Below, in pieces: positions 10,660-22,020 of a stretch of DNA of 64,000 bases. The notes below the pieces were generated by a model that saw only the letters and a program-made list of their open reading frames with translations, searched no databases and was not told the DNA's origin. Every line of letters starts with the position of its first letter. Position 1 is the first letter of the stretch. Made by a program: the position numbers and the translations under genes. This DNA is from Eulemur rufifrons (Eukaryota; Chordata; Mammalia; Primates; Lemuridae). The stretch lies in NCBI RefSeq assembly GCF_041146395.1, contig NC_090996.1, positions 31,520,738 to 31,584,737 on the forward strand, read 5' to 3'.

Positions 10660-11170
10660 ATACAATTATGCCACATGCAGGGCTGGGAAGTAGTTTTGCA
10701 TGCCTGCTGTCACCGTGTGTTTCAGACACAATAGCTTCCCACGTTGGACTTAACCTCTGGCTGCCCAGAAGCTCTGCTAAGACAGTGCGCCAGGGAGGGT
10801 GGGGCCTGTCCCAGCCAGGCACGAGCCAGGTCCACAAAGGGCCTCTCGGAGAAAGACCTGCTGGCCAAAGAACCCCAGGGCCTCAGGGTTTGAACTTCTC
10901 TGGGGAAGGCCTGGGGAGGCTGCCGACTCAGAACTTCTCCTGCAAAGGCTGCACTGAGCCAAAGCACAAGGCATTGCAGAGCATGGGGGCAGGGGCGGGG
11001 CTGGGGGATTTGAGGGGGGTGGTGTCAGTGTGCTCAGGGTCTGGTTGGGGACATCAAAAAAACAGCCATCATCATACGACAGGGCAGCTTGCCGTGGCAG
11101 ACAGTGGGAGGAAGTGCGGACACAGTAGCCACTTGGCCAGGCCTCACGTTCGTAGGGGGCTTTAAATGGG
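10660..11170. other. GC-rich block with long fortuitous open frames
   Basis: Locally GC-rich with sparse stops. Open frames overlap on both strands (10668-11165 plus, 165 codons; 10777-11208 minus, 143 codons). Composition rather than selection probably explains them: no conserved domain is visible and the plus frame is rich in G, S and H without structure. Confidence 0.5.
10985..11019 (+). other. G-quadruplex-forming motif
   Basis: Five G-runs on the plus strand (10985-10989, 10992-10995, 10997-11000, 11003-11007, 11014-11019), separated by 2, 1, 2 and 6 bases. This satisfies the canonical G4 pattern of at least four runs of three with loops of 1-7. Confidence 0.8.
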
Positions 11171-11299
11171 ACCATTTCCCCGAGTGAAGCTTTTGTGCAG
11201 CATTGCATAGACTGAAATTAAGGAAATGAATTAAAAGCACTACTTTATTGAATTTAAATGTGTGGACCGAGAACAATTTCTGAAACCTTGTTTGTGCAT

Positions 11300-11352
11300 T
11301 AAAAAAAAAAAAAATTAGATAACCCTCAGGAAAAAAAAAAAAAAAAAAAAAA
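11300..11352. repeat. Two poly-A tracts
   Basis: A-runs at about 11301-11314 and 11331-11352, separated by 'ttagataaccctcagg'. No SINE body lies immediately upstream. Confidence 0.8.
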
Positions 11353-11466
11353 CAGGCCTTCCTCAGCCTCCCAGAGACTTAGAGGGTAGACAGACATCGT
11401 TTCCATCATGGTTCTCCTGCCTGGGGTGCTCTTTCCAGATTCTTCTCTACATCTCATCTCACTAGT

Positions 11467-11652
11467 GCTGTGGTCCTCAAAATGCAACACCCCACCCCCA
11501 ATCAACATCGCTTGGGAACTAGGCAGAAACGTAAAGTTGCAGACCTCTATCCAGAGCTACTGAGTCAGAAAAGCTGGGAGTCGGCACAGCAACCTGCACT
11601 TCAGCAAGGATGGCAGGCGCTTCCGGTATACTCTCAAGCTTGAGAAACTCCA
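11467..11652. mobile_element. MER5A-like hAT-Charlie MITE fossil
   Basis: Left end 'tgctgtggtcctcaaaat', interior 'catcgcttgggaactaggc', 'ctactgagtcagaaaagc', 'aacctgcacttcagcaagg', right end 'caagcttgagaaactcc'. Order and length (about 185 bases) fit MER5A. Confidence 0.75.
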
Positions 11653-12234
11653 TCCTAGAGAAGTTATTCCACATGGGAATTTAAGTTTTCTTAAATTTCT
11701 TCACCATTCCGCACCGCATGGAAATAGAACTCACAGGTACTTAAAGTTGCAACATAGTAGCAATATAAAAGATAGGATGCGGTTAAAAACCCAAAACAGA
11801 AACAAACAAACAAACAAAAAGAGCACAATACTTCTTCAAGGGAAGAAAGCTTCTCTCTGGAAGAAACAGTCCCCAGAAAGAAATCTTTGAAGGATGTGTC
11901 TCACCCAACTTCAGCATCTTTGTTCTTGTACTTGCTATTCCCAAGCTTCAAAGGACTGAGGATGAAGCATCTCTCAAATCCCATACTATGTCTTCTATAT
12001 TTAGCCATATCTCAAGACCACCTATATGATGATATTCTTAATATCTCTTCTTAAAATCAATTTACTTAGATTTTTTCAAAAGTATAAATGAATTTATTGA
12101 AAAAAGAAAAAAGAAGGTCTATCTCTTCTGTAAACGGAAAACAAGATCACTTGCTGTAAGTATGTGTAGCAAAATAAATAGGGTAAGATAAAACAGTGTT
12201 ATTAAATTCCAGGTTGAAAAAAGAGTTATCTGAA
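11653..12234. other. Unannotated AT-rich stretch
   Basis: Contains a short (CAAA)n at about 11802-11817 and A-rich runs near 12100-12114. No gene or clear interspersed repeat seen. Confidence 0.5.
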
Positions 12235-12676
12235 TGCTATGGATTTAATCCTACTCCCCCTCCAAAAGATGTTGAGGTCCGAACCCCTAGTACCTGTGGA
12301 GGAGACATTATTTGGAAACAAGGTTTTTACAGAGATAATCAAGTTAAAAAATGTTACGGGTCCCAGTCCCATATGAATAGTGTCATTATATTACGGGGAA
12401 ATTCAGGCAGAGACAGATGAGCTTACAGGGAGGGCGCCACGTGCAGGAGGCAGAGGTTTGAGGGTCACAGCTAAAAGCCAAGGAACAGCAAGGATTGCCA
12501 GCAAACCAGGAGAAGCTAGGGGAGAGGCGTGGACAGATTGTCCCTCCCAATTCTCAGAAGAAACCAACTCTGCTGACATCCTGATCTGGGACTGCTGGGC
12601 CCCAGAAGTGTGACACAATGCATTTCCGTTGCAGAAGCCTCCAGTTCGGGGTGTTTTGTTACAGCAACACTACTGT
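12235..12676 (+). mobile_element. MLT1-type MaLR solo LTR
   Basis: 'gctatggatttaatcctac', 'ctagtacctgtggaggagac', 'atttggaaacaaggttttta', 'gagataatcaagttaaaa', 'gccaaggaacagcaagga' and the end 'ttttgttacagcaacactac'. Related in layout to the copy at 7188-7646 and in the same orientation. Confidence 0.78.
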
Positions 12677-13334
12677 TTTGTGTGACAGGAGGAGGGGGCT
12701 GGAAAAGGCACTCTCTTTATCCTCAAAAAGATCTTCTGTGCCCAACTCCCGAAGTTATTCTGGAAGTTTGGAGAAAATGCATGAACTGCAAATGTGAATT
12801 ATCATCTCATCAGGCCCCTCTTAGGATTCCTCTTTTCCCATTTTCTGCTTGAGTCTGCTTTTCTGCCTTCCTAGAGCTCCCTCAAAGCCCTGCTAGTGTG
12901 TCCAATCTATCCACACAACCCCCCCAGGTCCCAGGCTGCCCAGGGTACCATGTCGGTGCACGATATCCCCTCTTTGGAGACGCTTGGCCTCCAGAGGTAA
13001 GACTAATGAATGAGAGGTAAACAAACCCAACGAACAACATCCTCGCTTTGAAGCGAGCTCTGCCCGTGGAGCACTGCAAGAAATCGGAAATGCCTCGTGA
13101 AGTTTGCTAAGCAAACAAAAAGCAAATCCTGCCCAAACCAAATTAGCAAAGGAATCAAGGTAAAGGCAAATGCAGTTACAGGGGGGAAGTCAGAGCCCAC
13201 AGCCCCAGCTGTGTACTTTGTTTCAGTACAGCCTGTTGGCTGCAGGTGAGAAGGGGAGGAGGAGACTTGGGTGGAGGAACAGCACAAACAAATACACCAA
13301 CAGTCATCCTTACAACAGCCACAAGCCAGCAAGC
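12677..13334. other. Unique sequence, no gene seen
   Basis: Mixed composition. Overlapping short frames on both strands have no recognised product. A C-run lies at 12919-12925. Confidence 0.5.
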
Positions 13335-13505
13335 ACATGCTGTGTTAGGCACACAGCATTCCTACTCCCCTGTCTTCATGGCATGACTCCTCAGTCCCAT
13401 TTTACAGAGGAGACAAAAGGTGTGGAGAGGTTACATGGTCCATGCAAGGCCACACGGCTTCCAGGTGGCGGAGCCTGAACGTGAAGGCACGTTTGCTGGA
13501 TCCAA
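13335..13505 (-). mobile_element. MIR fragment
   Basis: Antisense MIR: 'cagtcccattttacagagga', 'gtggagaggttacatggtcc', 'aggccacacggcttccaggt' and 'gcggagcctgaacgtg'. Confidence 0.65.
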
Positions 13506-13560
13506 ACCCATCCTATGGGTGGACTGTCTTTAGAGAGCAGGATGGACAGAACTACCTCAC

Positions 13561-14057
13561 AGCCCCTCCCAGAGATGTCTGCACCCTCATCCCTGGAACC
13601 TGTGAACATATTACCTTACCTAACAAAAGTGCCTTAGCAGGTGCAATTAAGGATCTTGAGATGGAAGATTTCACTGGAATATCCAGATGGGCTTAATGGA
13701 ACCAGAAGATTTCTTATAAGAGGAGGAGGAAGGCCAGTGAAAGAGACATGACGTCAGAAACAGGGATCAGAGTCAGAGAGAGATTTCAGGAACCTACACT
13801 GCTGACATTGAAGATGAACAGGGCCATGAGTCCGGTAGTACATGTAATCTCTAGAAGCCAGCAATTAAAAGAAAACGAATTCTTGCCTAGAATGTACAGA
13901 AGGAATGCAGCCCCACTAACACCTTGATTTTACCCCAGTAAGATCCGTTTTGGAATTCTCACCCCCAGAAGTGTAAGAAAATACATTTGCATTGTTTTAA
14001 GTTACCACTAAATTTGTGGCATTATAGTTTGTTATAGCAGCAATAAAACCTAATATA
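13561..14057 (+). mobile_element. MLT1-type MaLR solo LTR, near full length
   Basis: 'ccctggaacctgtgaacata', 'ttaccttacctaacaaaagt', 'aaggatcttgagatgg', 'tataagaggaggaggaaggc', 'aacaccttgattttacccc', 'cattgttttaagttacca' and the end 'agcagcaataaaacctaat'. It matches a different MLT1 branch from the copies at 7.2 and 12.2 kb, so it is an independent insertion. Confidence 0.82.
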
Positions 14058-14134
14058 GAGAAGGAGATCTGAGCGTGCTCCGAGGCAGAAGACGAGAGAC
14101 CTCAGAAAGAACAGGATGGGGGCAGCCTGGATCA

Positions 14135-14375
14135 TACCAAATTATCTTAGCAGCCACAGTTGTGAATGCTTAGCCTCTGCCTGGCACTGGTCGAAATTCT
14201 TCACATGTAGGAACTCATTGAATCTCCACAATATCCTTACGAGGTTGGCACTACCATGATCTCCTTTTTACAGATAGTTGACTGGCCCCAGACTGCACAA
14301 TGAGTCAATGAGGTGGGCTGGGATTTAATACAAGGCATTCTGACCCCTGGAGCCTGCCCTGTTCACCCCCACTGG
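14135..14375 (-). mobile_element. MIR element
   Basis: Antisense MIR: 'gtaggaactcattgaatctc', 'cttacgaggttggcactacc', 'ctttttacagatagttgact' and 'gctgggatttaatacaagg'. Confidence 0.65.
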
Positions 14376-14429
14376 ACCCTAATGGATAATTACAGGGAAA
14401 CATTTCTGGGAGAGAGAGGATAGGATTCA

Positions 14430-14880
14430 TTGATCTATTTCAACATAACTGTCGGAGGCTCTGCTCTGTGCCAGGCAGATGGATAAGACATGCCCTGTGC
14501 TCATGCAAGTGGTCTGGGAGGGAAACCCCATAAGTAAGAGAGGGCTGCAGACTATCACCTGGAAATAGCACCCTAGAGGACTGAGCATGCCAGGGGGACA
14601 ATCTAGAAGAGGCCACACTGGAGTCACCATGTCTTGTCAGTGGATAAGCACCAGGTTCCTGGGTAGAGAAGGAAGAAAGGGACTTTTCAGGGGGTAAGGT
14701 GAGTACAAAAGCACAGAGACCTGGAAGAGCAGGGCAGGTCCCAGGCATGGCGAGAGGTCCTGCCCTCGACTGCAGGACAGGGACCCGAAAGGCTGGAGGA
14801 GGGAAGATGAGATGCCAGATCTTGGACAGCACAGTGCCGGGGAGAGAGAACGGATATGAGCCAGAGGGCTGCAGAGAAGT
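14430..14880 (-). mobile_element. L2 fragment
   Basis: Antisense L2 3' region: 'ctctgtgccaggcagatgg', 'ccctgtgctcatgcaagtgg' and 'caggcatggcgagaggtcc'. It runs to the LTR that begins at 14886. Another antisense L2 piece follows at 15345. Confidence 0.5.
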
Positions 14881-14885
14881 GGATG

Positions 14886-15138
14886 GTTATGGGTTGAACT
14901 ATGTCCCCCAAAAGATTGTAACCCACAGTACCTGTGAACGGGACCTTATTTAGAAACAAGGTCTCTGCAGAAGAGCAAGGTAAGGTGAGGTCATTTGGGT
15001 GAGCCCTAATCCAATACGACCATGTCTTTATAAAAGGGGGGAACGTGGACAGAGACATGATCACAGGGAGAACACCAGAGAGTCAAGGCAGAGACTGGGG
15101 TGATGTGTCCACAAGCAAGGAGTGCCGAGGATTTCCGG
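14886..15138 (+). mobile_element. MLT1-type LTR, 5' half, broken by MER20
   Basis: 'ttatgggttgaactatgtcc', 'ccacagtacctgtgaacgg', 'accttatttagaaacaaggt', 'ccctaatccaatacgacca' and 'acaagcaaggagtgccgagg'. The LTR stops where the MER20 begins and its 3' half is not found on the far side, so the 3' part was lost by deletion. Confidence 0.78.
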
Positions 15139-15312
15139 GGCGGGGGTGCTGTCTGTGCACCGCATAATACTTAGCAGCATCCCCAGCTTCTACCCTGGTG
15201 ATGTCAGAAGGACACCTTCCCCCGCCAAGTTGTAACAACCAAAAGCATCTCCAGACATTGCCGAATGCCCCCCACTCAGGAACAACATCACCCTTGGTTG
15301 AGAATCCCTGCA
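15139..15312 (-). mobile_element. MER20 hAT-Charlie MITE
   Basis: 'cgggggtgctgtctgtgcac', 'acttagcagcatccccagct', 'gttgtaacaaccaaaagcat', 'ctccagacattgccgaatg' and the terminus 'cttggttgagaatccct' match MER20 in reverse. Known in mammals as a family often co-opted in regulatory DNA; nothing here shows such use. Confidence 0.85.
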
Positions 15313-15344
15313 ACAGGGAGATGAGATGGAAATATTAAACAATT

Positions 15345-15500
15345 ATTATTTCTTTTTAATTTAGTTCTGCAAATATTTACAGAGCACCCACTCTGAGCAG
15401 GGCTCTTTGTAAGTGCCAACAGTGCAGAGATGAAGAAAAGCCTGTCCCTGTCGCCCTCCAAACCTATCACGATGGCTTGCGATTCACTGCAAACCCTACT
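15345..15500 (-). mobile_element. L2 fragment
   Basis: Antisense L2 3' end: 'ctgcaaatatttacagagca', 'cactctgagcagggctcttt' and 'cctgtccctgtcgccctcc'. Confidence 0.6.
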
Positions 15501-15599
15501 GACATAGCCCTTCTTTTTACTTGACAAGGAACAAAAACATAAAGAAAAGTTTCTGGAGATTACAGTGTGGTTATATAAACTAACTTGTTTTTTTTTTTT

Positions 15600-15955
15600 T
15601 ATGCATACACTGTTATTTCAAATTATTTCAAAATAAAGTCCCATTTCCACAGGCCAGAGGCTATTTTCCCATAATTTTCTTCCAGCATTGTTTATCCTGT
15701 ATTTTTTATGAGTTTCAGTATTATTACCGAGTTTTCAACAATCATTAGGTAGTGCCTGAGATATAATTGAATACGATTTTATTACCCCAGCCAACAGACA
15801 TAAATATTTAATCCTTCCGCTCCAGATGACAATGTATATTTTGGGGGGCTAATAAATTGCTTTTTGGGGTTGCCCATAGGATAGGCGCCTTCTGCAGATT
15901 TCCCTCCACGGTTTCTCTAATGCGCTATTCAATCCATCAACACCGCTTCCGTCCT
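15600..15955. promoter_or_regulatory. Candidate conserved non-coding block
   Basis: Repeat-free sequence between two T-runs (15588-15600 and about 15965-15982). It holds several AT motifs embedded in mixed sequence ('gacataaatatttaatcctt', 'gatataattgaatacgattt', 'gcgctattcaatcc'). Style resembles developmental enhancer DNA; no conservation data available. Confidence 0.3.
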
Positions 15956-17270
15956 AAGTGGAATTTTTTTTTTTTTTTTTTTAAGCAATAAAGCAAAGTG
16001 TTCCATCCAAGATGAAGTAGCAGTGGAGTTTTGCTCACTATTTCTGATTCTGTTGGGTGGTTTGCCTGGCAAGAGAAAGGCACAAGATTTCTCCAGAATG
16101 CTGCAGAGAGACCCTGCAGCCTGGTCCCCCACCCCCGACAAAGCTCATCTTGGAAACCAAAAGGGCAGAAGGAAGCTGCTGTCACTTCAGAGAAAGCCTG
16201 TGGACCCTGCTCACTTTCAGGGAACAGCAGAGGTCCAGGGAATAAACATATCGCTCTCAGCTATTAATAACATAGTACAAAACAGCATGTTTCCCAGGTA
16301 GGGGCTGGCTCAGGCTGTCAACTGAAGACACCATTTCCATCCTTGGCGTGTGAACTTGCCTCCGGCATTTGTGAAATTCTTTCTAATAAGGATGATTAAC
16401 CTGCTGTCTGCCTTCCCCTCCTTTTGGTCGTGATGGTGGGGAGAAGGCTGTTAAAGAGAGAAGAATCTGAATAAACAGAAAGTTGAACCTTCTAGCTATA
16501 TGCTTTGAAAGGGTAACCACACAATCTTTTTTAACAGTTATAGTCACATCCGTTACCAAGGAGGCAATGGCTAACAAACAACTACCATTGAGCAAAAAAT
16601 GGGTGAAGAAATAGGGTTTGAACACCCTGCCCAACTGTAAAATGCTAATGCTGCAAAATAGCCTTATTGGATTTTCTTTCTTTTTTTTCTTTCTTTTTTT
16701 TTTTTTAACAGCACTGACTCCCAGGGAAGAAAGTTACACCAACTTTATTAAGTAATTCAATTTTGTGCAACTTGAAGGATTCCTCTAACTCCTTCACCGT
16801 GCTAACAAGCACAGCACCTCTGACAGACTGGCTGCCAGGGAGGATTCATCCCCACTGTTTTTGTTTATCCAGCAAATTGTAGTTTTGTTGTCTGAGGGAA
16901 TTGGGAATGGGGGAATTTGTAGAAAAGTGTAATAGAAACTTCACCCAACACAGAACAAAACAATTCTTCTCTAACAAAATTAGCCACTTAGTCTGCAAGG
17001 GCTGTGCAGAGCGGCATGCCGCGGGTGAGCTAGCCTTCCTAGCAGGCGCGACACAAGGGTCCCTGCGAGCACAAGGCACCAAGGAGAAAGAACCCAAGGG
17101 GCTAAGGCAGCTGCTTCCCCAAACGGTAATGGGGTCCAAGACAGATGGATTTCATAAGCTTACCCCTCGAGCCTCAGAGAGGACAGGTTCAACAGCACAA
17201 GTCCCTGGGAATAATAGTCTAGAACAAACACGTGTATCAATAATGCATGTGGTGTGTCAGGACGGTGCTT
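15956..17270. other. Unannotated stretch with T-rich tracts
   Basis: T-run at about 15965-15982 and a T/C-rich tract at about 16672-16707. Frames at 16023-16301 (plus), 16383-16634 (minus) and 16901-17272 (plus, 123 codons) show no recognised domain. Confidence 0.5.
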
Positions 17271-17273
17271 AAA

Positions 17274-17286
17274 CTCTCTCTCTCTG

Positions 17287-17326
<40 letters not shown>

Positions 17327-17327
17327 T
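17274..17327. repeat. Compound (TC)n(CA)n microsatellite
   Basis: (TC)n with one G interruption at 17274-17304 runs directly into about 12 CA units to 17327. Confidence 0.95.
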
Positions 17328-17381
17328 CCTTTCATATCAACTTTAAAACCATTTGCATTGTTAGGTGGGGAAGTAGCAAAT

Positions 17382-17703
17382 AAGAACATCTGGCCGGGCG
17401 AGGTGGCTCACTCCTGTAATCCCAGCACTCTGGGTGTCCGAGGTGGGAGGATCACTTGAGCCCAGGAGGTCAAGACCAGCCTGAGCAAGAGTGATAACCC
17501 TGTCTCTACAAAAAATAGAAAAATTAGCCAGGCATGGTGGTGCACACCTGTAGTCCCAGGCACTCAGGAGGCTGAGGCAGGAGGATTGCTTGAGCCCAGG
17601 AGTTTGAGGTTGCTGTGAGCCATGATGCTACTACTGCACTCTAGCCTGGGCAACAGAACAAGACCTGCCTCAAAACATAAAAAAAACAACAACCAAAGAA
17701 CAT
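17382..17703 (+). mobile_element. Alu SINE with target-site duplication
   Basis: Full-length dimeric Alu, body at 17392-17690. It starts 'ggccgggcgaggtggctcac', passes the middle 'aaaaaatagaaaaattagcc' and ends in a short A-rich tail. Flanking 8-bp duplication 'aagaacat' is at 17382-17389 and 17696-17703. 'gcctgagcaagagtga' and 'gaggttgctgtgagcc' match the strepsirrhine style of Alu rather than human AluS/Y. Confidence 0.95.
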
Positions 17704-18385
17704 TGTACTTTCTACTTTCTGCACTGGCTAAGCCTACACATGGGCACCTTGTCTCTGTCCCACCTCAGGTTGCAGCATTTCTAGGCTTTGGTGACAGTGT
17801 GGTTGCTCTCTGGGATGTGGACCTTGGATTTATAGCTTTGTTCCTCCAAATGGCCTCAGCCTCCTTTAATTGCTAAACATCTTCCCTCAGAGCTTGATCT
17901 AGAAGCTGTTCACTCCCAGCTTCTCCATCCCCTTCCAGTAATGAGCTCCACCTACCTTCAGCCTGTCAGGGAGCAGGGGATGCAATTCCTCCTCTCCTCC
18001 AGCTGACCAGGGGCAGCCCCCCCAGTCTCTCTGCCCTCTGCCCTTGACTTCCACCATGTCCCTTGGCCATGCTCCTCATCCCTCCCCTGTGTGTGCTCTG
18101 CTGCCCTTAAAGACTTTCTAAAAGTCACCTCTTTTTGTGTGTCTTAGGTAAAGAGAATACCTGCTCATCCAAAGGAAAGTCCTCAGGGTCACTTATACAG
18201 GTTGATTGAAACCTCCCACCAGTTTCTGGAAAAAGTCATCGTGGAGTACCTTTCTGGAACTCACACGGTTCTCACCTGTCTGAGTGGTTCCCTAGCATTA
18301 AGCAATTATTCTATGAGCATTTTCTGACCACTAGACATTAGGGAACTGAAAGACAAATGAGCAATGACGTAGAGTTTAGGAACCT
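17704..18385. other. Unique sequence, no gene seen
   Basis: Pyrimidine-rich in 17880-18110. No repeat or gene recognised with confidence. Confidence 0.5.
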
Positions 18386-18389
18386 TTTG

Positions 18390-18975
18390 CAAATTTAAAT
18401 CAGATCAGGCCGCCTGCCTCTTTGTTGGAGTCTGTGCAATGGTTTCCCACCACTCCTGCTGCACAAGCACCTCCCTCCCTACCCCAGGCTGCAGGAGCTG
18501 CTGCCCACTCCAGGGACAGTCAGCCTTTCACTCCACTGAGCACTGCTGCGGACAGCTACACTGGCCTCCGGATAGTCTGTGAAATGCTGAATGAGCCATC
18601 TGGCCCCAGACCTTTGCATATGGCTGTCCTCCCATCCGAGAGACTCCACCTCCCCTTCCTCGCCAAGTGAGAGCCTGGCTCACTCTTTGTATTTATGAAG
18701 GCTTCAGAGTTGCCTCTTCCAGGAAGTCTTCCTTGGAGTCCTGGGTCAGGCTACTCCAAGATGGACTCTCAGAAGCCCTTGTTTCTTTTCATAGGAGCGC
18801 CCACCTCAGTCTGAAGTTATACATCAATCACAGTGATTATTTTGTTTCCGTCTGCCTTCCCTGCTCCCTTGTAAGCCCCTGGCCATATGGGATGTACTCT
18901 ACATCTTCAATATCTGGCACAGAGTAGGTGCTTTGTCACTGTCTGATGAAGGAAACTATAAGTGAGTGAGTGGAA
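18390..18975 (+). mobile_element. L2 3' region
   Basis: Sense L2: 'cagacctttgcatatggctg', 'cttccaggaagtcttccttg', 'tccctgctcccttgtaagcc', 'tctggcacagagtaggtgct' and the GTGA-rich end at about 18961-18971. The 82- and 86-codon frames here are remnants or chance. Confidence 0.75.
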
Positions 18976-20610
18976 GGATGGAAAACAGAGTGTGCTCTCT
19001 GGTGACGAATGCTAAACCTGAATTTGGTGCCTGTTCTTGCTGTAGTGTTCTGGTGCGTGATGGGTTGAGGGTTTCTTTTGAAATCTGACTTGCAGGGAAA
19101 CCACCTCTTCTTCCTGAACCTTCGCATCAGATCCAGGAAGTTTTTCTTCTTGATAACCCCAGAGTTTCAACTTGTCAGATGCGTGCGGAATGACCAACAG
19201 AGTTTTGCCATGTAACACATATTAACTAAGAGTAGTTTTCCATTGCAGTTGTAAGGAACACAGTGGAAACAAGAAGGGGACACCAACACAGAAACCTGGA
19301 GTCACATGGAATTCCACAGACCAATTTCCAAAACATCAAGATACCAAGAACCACAGGAGGTGGGGCAATTAATACCCCAAGCACTAAAAGCACCACCTAC
19401 CGAGTTCCAGCACTCCGGGTTTCAAGGATGACACCTGATTTTATGTAGACAGATATATGCCGACACGGAGTATGCAACTTTATATTTCCATATGTCAGGT
19501 AAAGTATAACCTTAAGCATATTCTGAATAATTCATTCAGGCAAAGGCCTGATAAACAGATGTCTGTAACGCAATAGTTCTGAAGGTGCCATTTTTCTGAT
19601 ATGAAAAAAAAAATCCCTGCTTAAAAGCCAGATGGTAAATAAACCCCAGTTCATCACTTAGGCTCACACGGGAAACTCCAGAACATTTTTCATCAATTCC
19701 CACTTTATATTTAACACAGTAAATATAACAGTGAAGTATTATGGCTCTTCCTTCTCGATCCATCTCATCTACGAGCGTTAATCTCTACTGGGTCTGAAGC
19801 AGTATTTACTCCAAATAAGCAAATGAGCTTCCATGTAACAAATTATCTCTTTGCAGAAACAACAGAAAATTCTGTATGCTCAACTGTTTTAGTTTATTGA
19901 AGATTGCCAGAAACAGATTTTGCAAAAATGTCTATTTTTTTTCCCCTCAGCCTCTCACAGCATAATTGAGGAGTTGAACATTCCATTACATAAACAAAAG
20001 CCTTCTCCGCGTTTGTTTAAATAGGCTCAAGTGTGCTGTCATTCTGAGTTGAAGATCATGGGCTAAGGATGAGTTAGTTTCAGGGTCAGGATCATGCCAG
20101 GCATCAAGGGACTGTGTGGGCTCTCAGTCACTGTCTTCTCTAACGACAGTGGGCCTGTCTCATTTAGTCTCTTGATTTTGGACCCCTGGCCACACCAAGT
20201 GGGGCATTTCCAGGGTAAAACGTCTCTTGACTTGCAATATTGTTCAAATGGGACTAGGGAGAGGGATGGGCTTAGACAGAAGAGGTGGAGAAATGATTCT
20301 ACCCTCACTGGACTGAAGTCTGATCTTTCCTCCCTACTTTCTTCTTCCCCCATTTTGTTCCTTCTGTACACATTTCTTGAACACCTATGCTAGACCCTGA
20401 GATGGGAGATGTGAAGGAGACAGTCTGATGGGGAACACCAAGCCCTTGAGTAGAAAACACATAACACAGAGTGAGGAGAAGCACGACTTAGAATTACACA
20501 GTGGCTGAGCTGGGGACACAGCGCCCAGCTCTACGTACTGCTGGTGAACAGGAGGGGTGTCAGGGAGGCTTTCTTGTTCTTAGGAACCTTATGGGAATCT
20601 CTTCCATTGT
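18976..20610. other. Largely unique sequence, no gene seen
   Basis: No confident repeat. Single-copy-looking AT-rich blocks lie at 19440-19780 and 19880-20050. Opposing frames at 20063-20371 and 20094-20393 lack recognised domains. Confidence 0.45.
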
Positions 20611-20611
20611 A

Positions 20612-21110
20612 TCCACACATTTAGCAAATGTTTCCTAGCATCGACCACATGTAAGATACTGAAATACAGCAATGAACAAGGCAGAGTGTCCTGCATTCGT
20701 GAAGCTCCCGTGACAGAGGAAGACAGGCATTCAACAATCCTAATGTGTAGACTGCATTATGTGCTGTGAAGGAAGAGGAGGGGGCCATACAGAGATGGAT
20801 GGGAAACCACAGTCTACACACAGATAGGAAAGGCACCATGGAGAAGGCAATGCTGATTTCAGCCCTGAAGTGCTGTTGGCGAGGTGAAGCAAAGTAGGAT
20901 TCCAAGCAGAGGGAACAGCGTTTGCTTTGACTCTTAGCATGCTGGTAGAACAAGAAGAAGAACAGAGAGGCTCAGAAATAATGAGTAAGGGGAGCATTAG
21001 GGGAGAGTTGAGAGATGGCCATCACCACCATTTCCAGCCCCATGGAGGTGTTTCTGGATGTCTTAAGAGCAACTGGAAACCAGTGAAGAGTTTTAAGTGA
21101 GAGAGAGGAC
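20612..21110 (-). mobile_element. L2 3' region
   Basis: Antisense L2: 'catttagcaaatgtttccta', 'acagcaatgaacaaggcaga', 'ctgcattcgtgaagctcccg', 'ccctgaagtgctgttggcga' and 'tccaagcagagggaacagcg', in the usual order. Confidence 0.75.
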
Positions 21111-21369
21111 AGTGACAGCATGATTATATTGTGTTGAAAAGCTCCCTTTTCCTAACGGGCACATGGCTGGAAAGGTGTCCAGAGCAGCTACGGAAAGACC
21201 CACAGAGGATTCAGTGATAGCTCCAGTGGGGGATAATGGCAACCTGGAATAGGATATCGGTGGAGGAGCTGGAGAGAAATAGGCAAATTGCATACATATT
21301 TTATAAGGACATCTTGAACTTGCTTACAGAGCAAGTTAATTATTCACCAATATATCCAGTTTGACACAC

Positions 21370-21650
21370 AGGCTCAGGGTAACAACAGTGACAATAACAT
21401 TATCATCATCAAGGGCTATAACAAAACAAAAACTCATGTAAACCTACGTGCCAGGAACTGTTCTAATCTTTTAAGTATTAACTCATTTAATCCTCCCAAC
21501 CCTAGAAGTTGGTACCATGAGTACCCCCATATTATCAATACGAAAACTAAAGCACAGAAAGGGTAATAACCTGCCGAAGGTCCCCCGGCTATTAAGGTTA
21601 AACATAATTCGGACGTCTGGAGTCAGAACGTTCGTGAAGGAAGCTCTCTA
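21370..21650 (-). mobile_element. MIR element
   Basis: Antisense MIR: 'cgtgccaggaactgttctaa', 'tattaactcatttaatcctc', 'agcacagaaagggtaataac' and 'ggtcccccggctattaaggt'. Confidence 0.7.
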
Positions 21651-21799
21651 ATTGCTAACTTCCCACGTGGACACTTGTATTATTTACTTACAAATGCTAG
21701 TGCCTACCTTTGATTTCCTATTGCAATTAAAGTATTTATATATGTCAAGGATATACGTATGATGTGATCTAATCACATAAAAGGTAGGGGGTAACACAA

Positions 21800-22020
21800 G
21801 ATGAAATGACCCTGCATTGGGCACGCATGTGCTAGGCACTTTGTGGACATAATTCCATGCAGTACTCAATGAGGTGGGTATCTTTATTCTCCCTATTTTA
21901 AAAAAGAGGAAACTGAGGCTCATGACATTCGAGAGCTGTGCCTGAGGTCTCAGAGATGGTGGGAGGAGGAGTTGGGATTTATACCCAGGGTCTCTGACTA
22001 CAACCTTTTTCTGTTGCACC
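21800..22020 (-). mobile_element. MIR element
   Basis: Antisense MIR: 'tgctaggcactttgtggaca', 'actcaatgaggtgggtatct' and 'aaaagaggaaactgaggctc'. It ends in 'tctctgactacaacctttt'. Confidence 0.75.

Noticed and set aside
10668..11165. 165-codon plus-strand open frame, longest in the window
   Set aside because: It lies in a GC-rich block with overlapping frames on the other strand. No domain, signal or repeat structure is recognisable, and it includes the G4 tract. Best explained by low stop-codon frequency.
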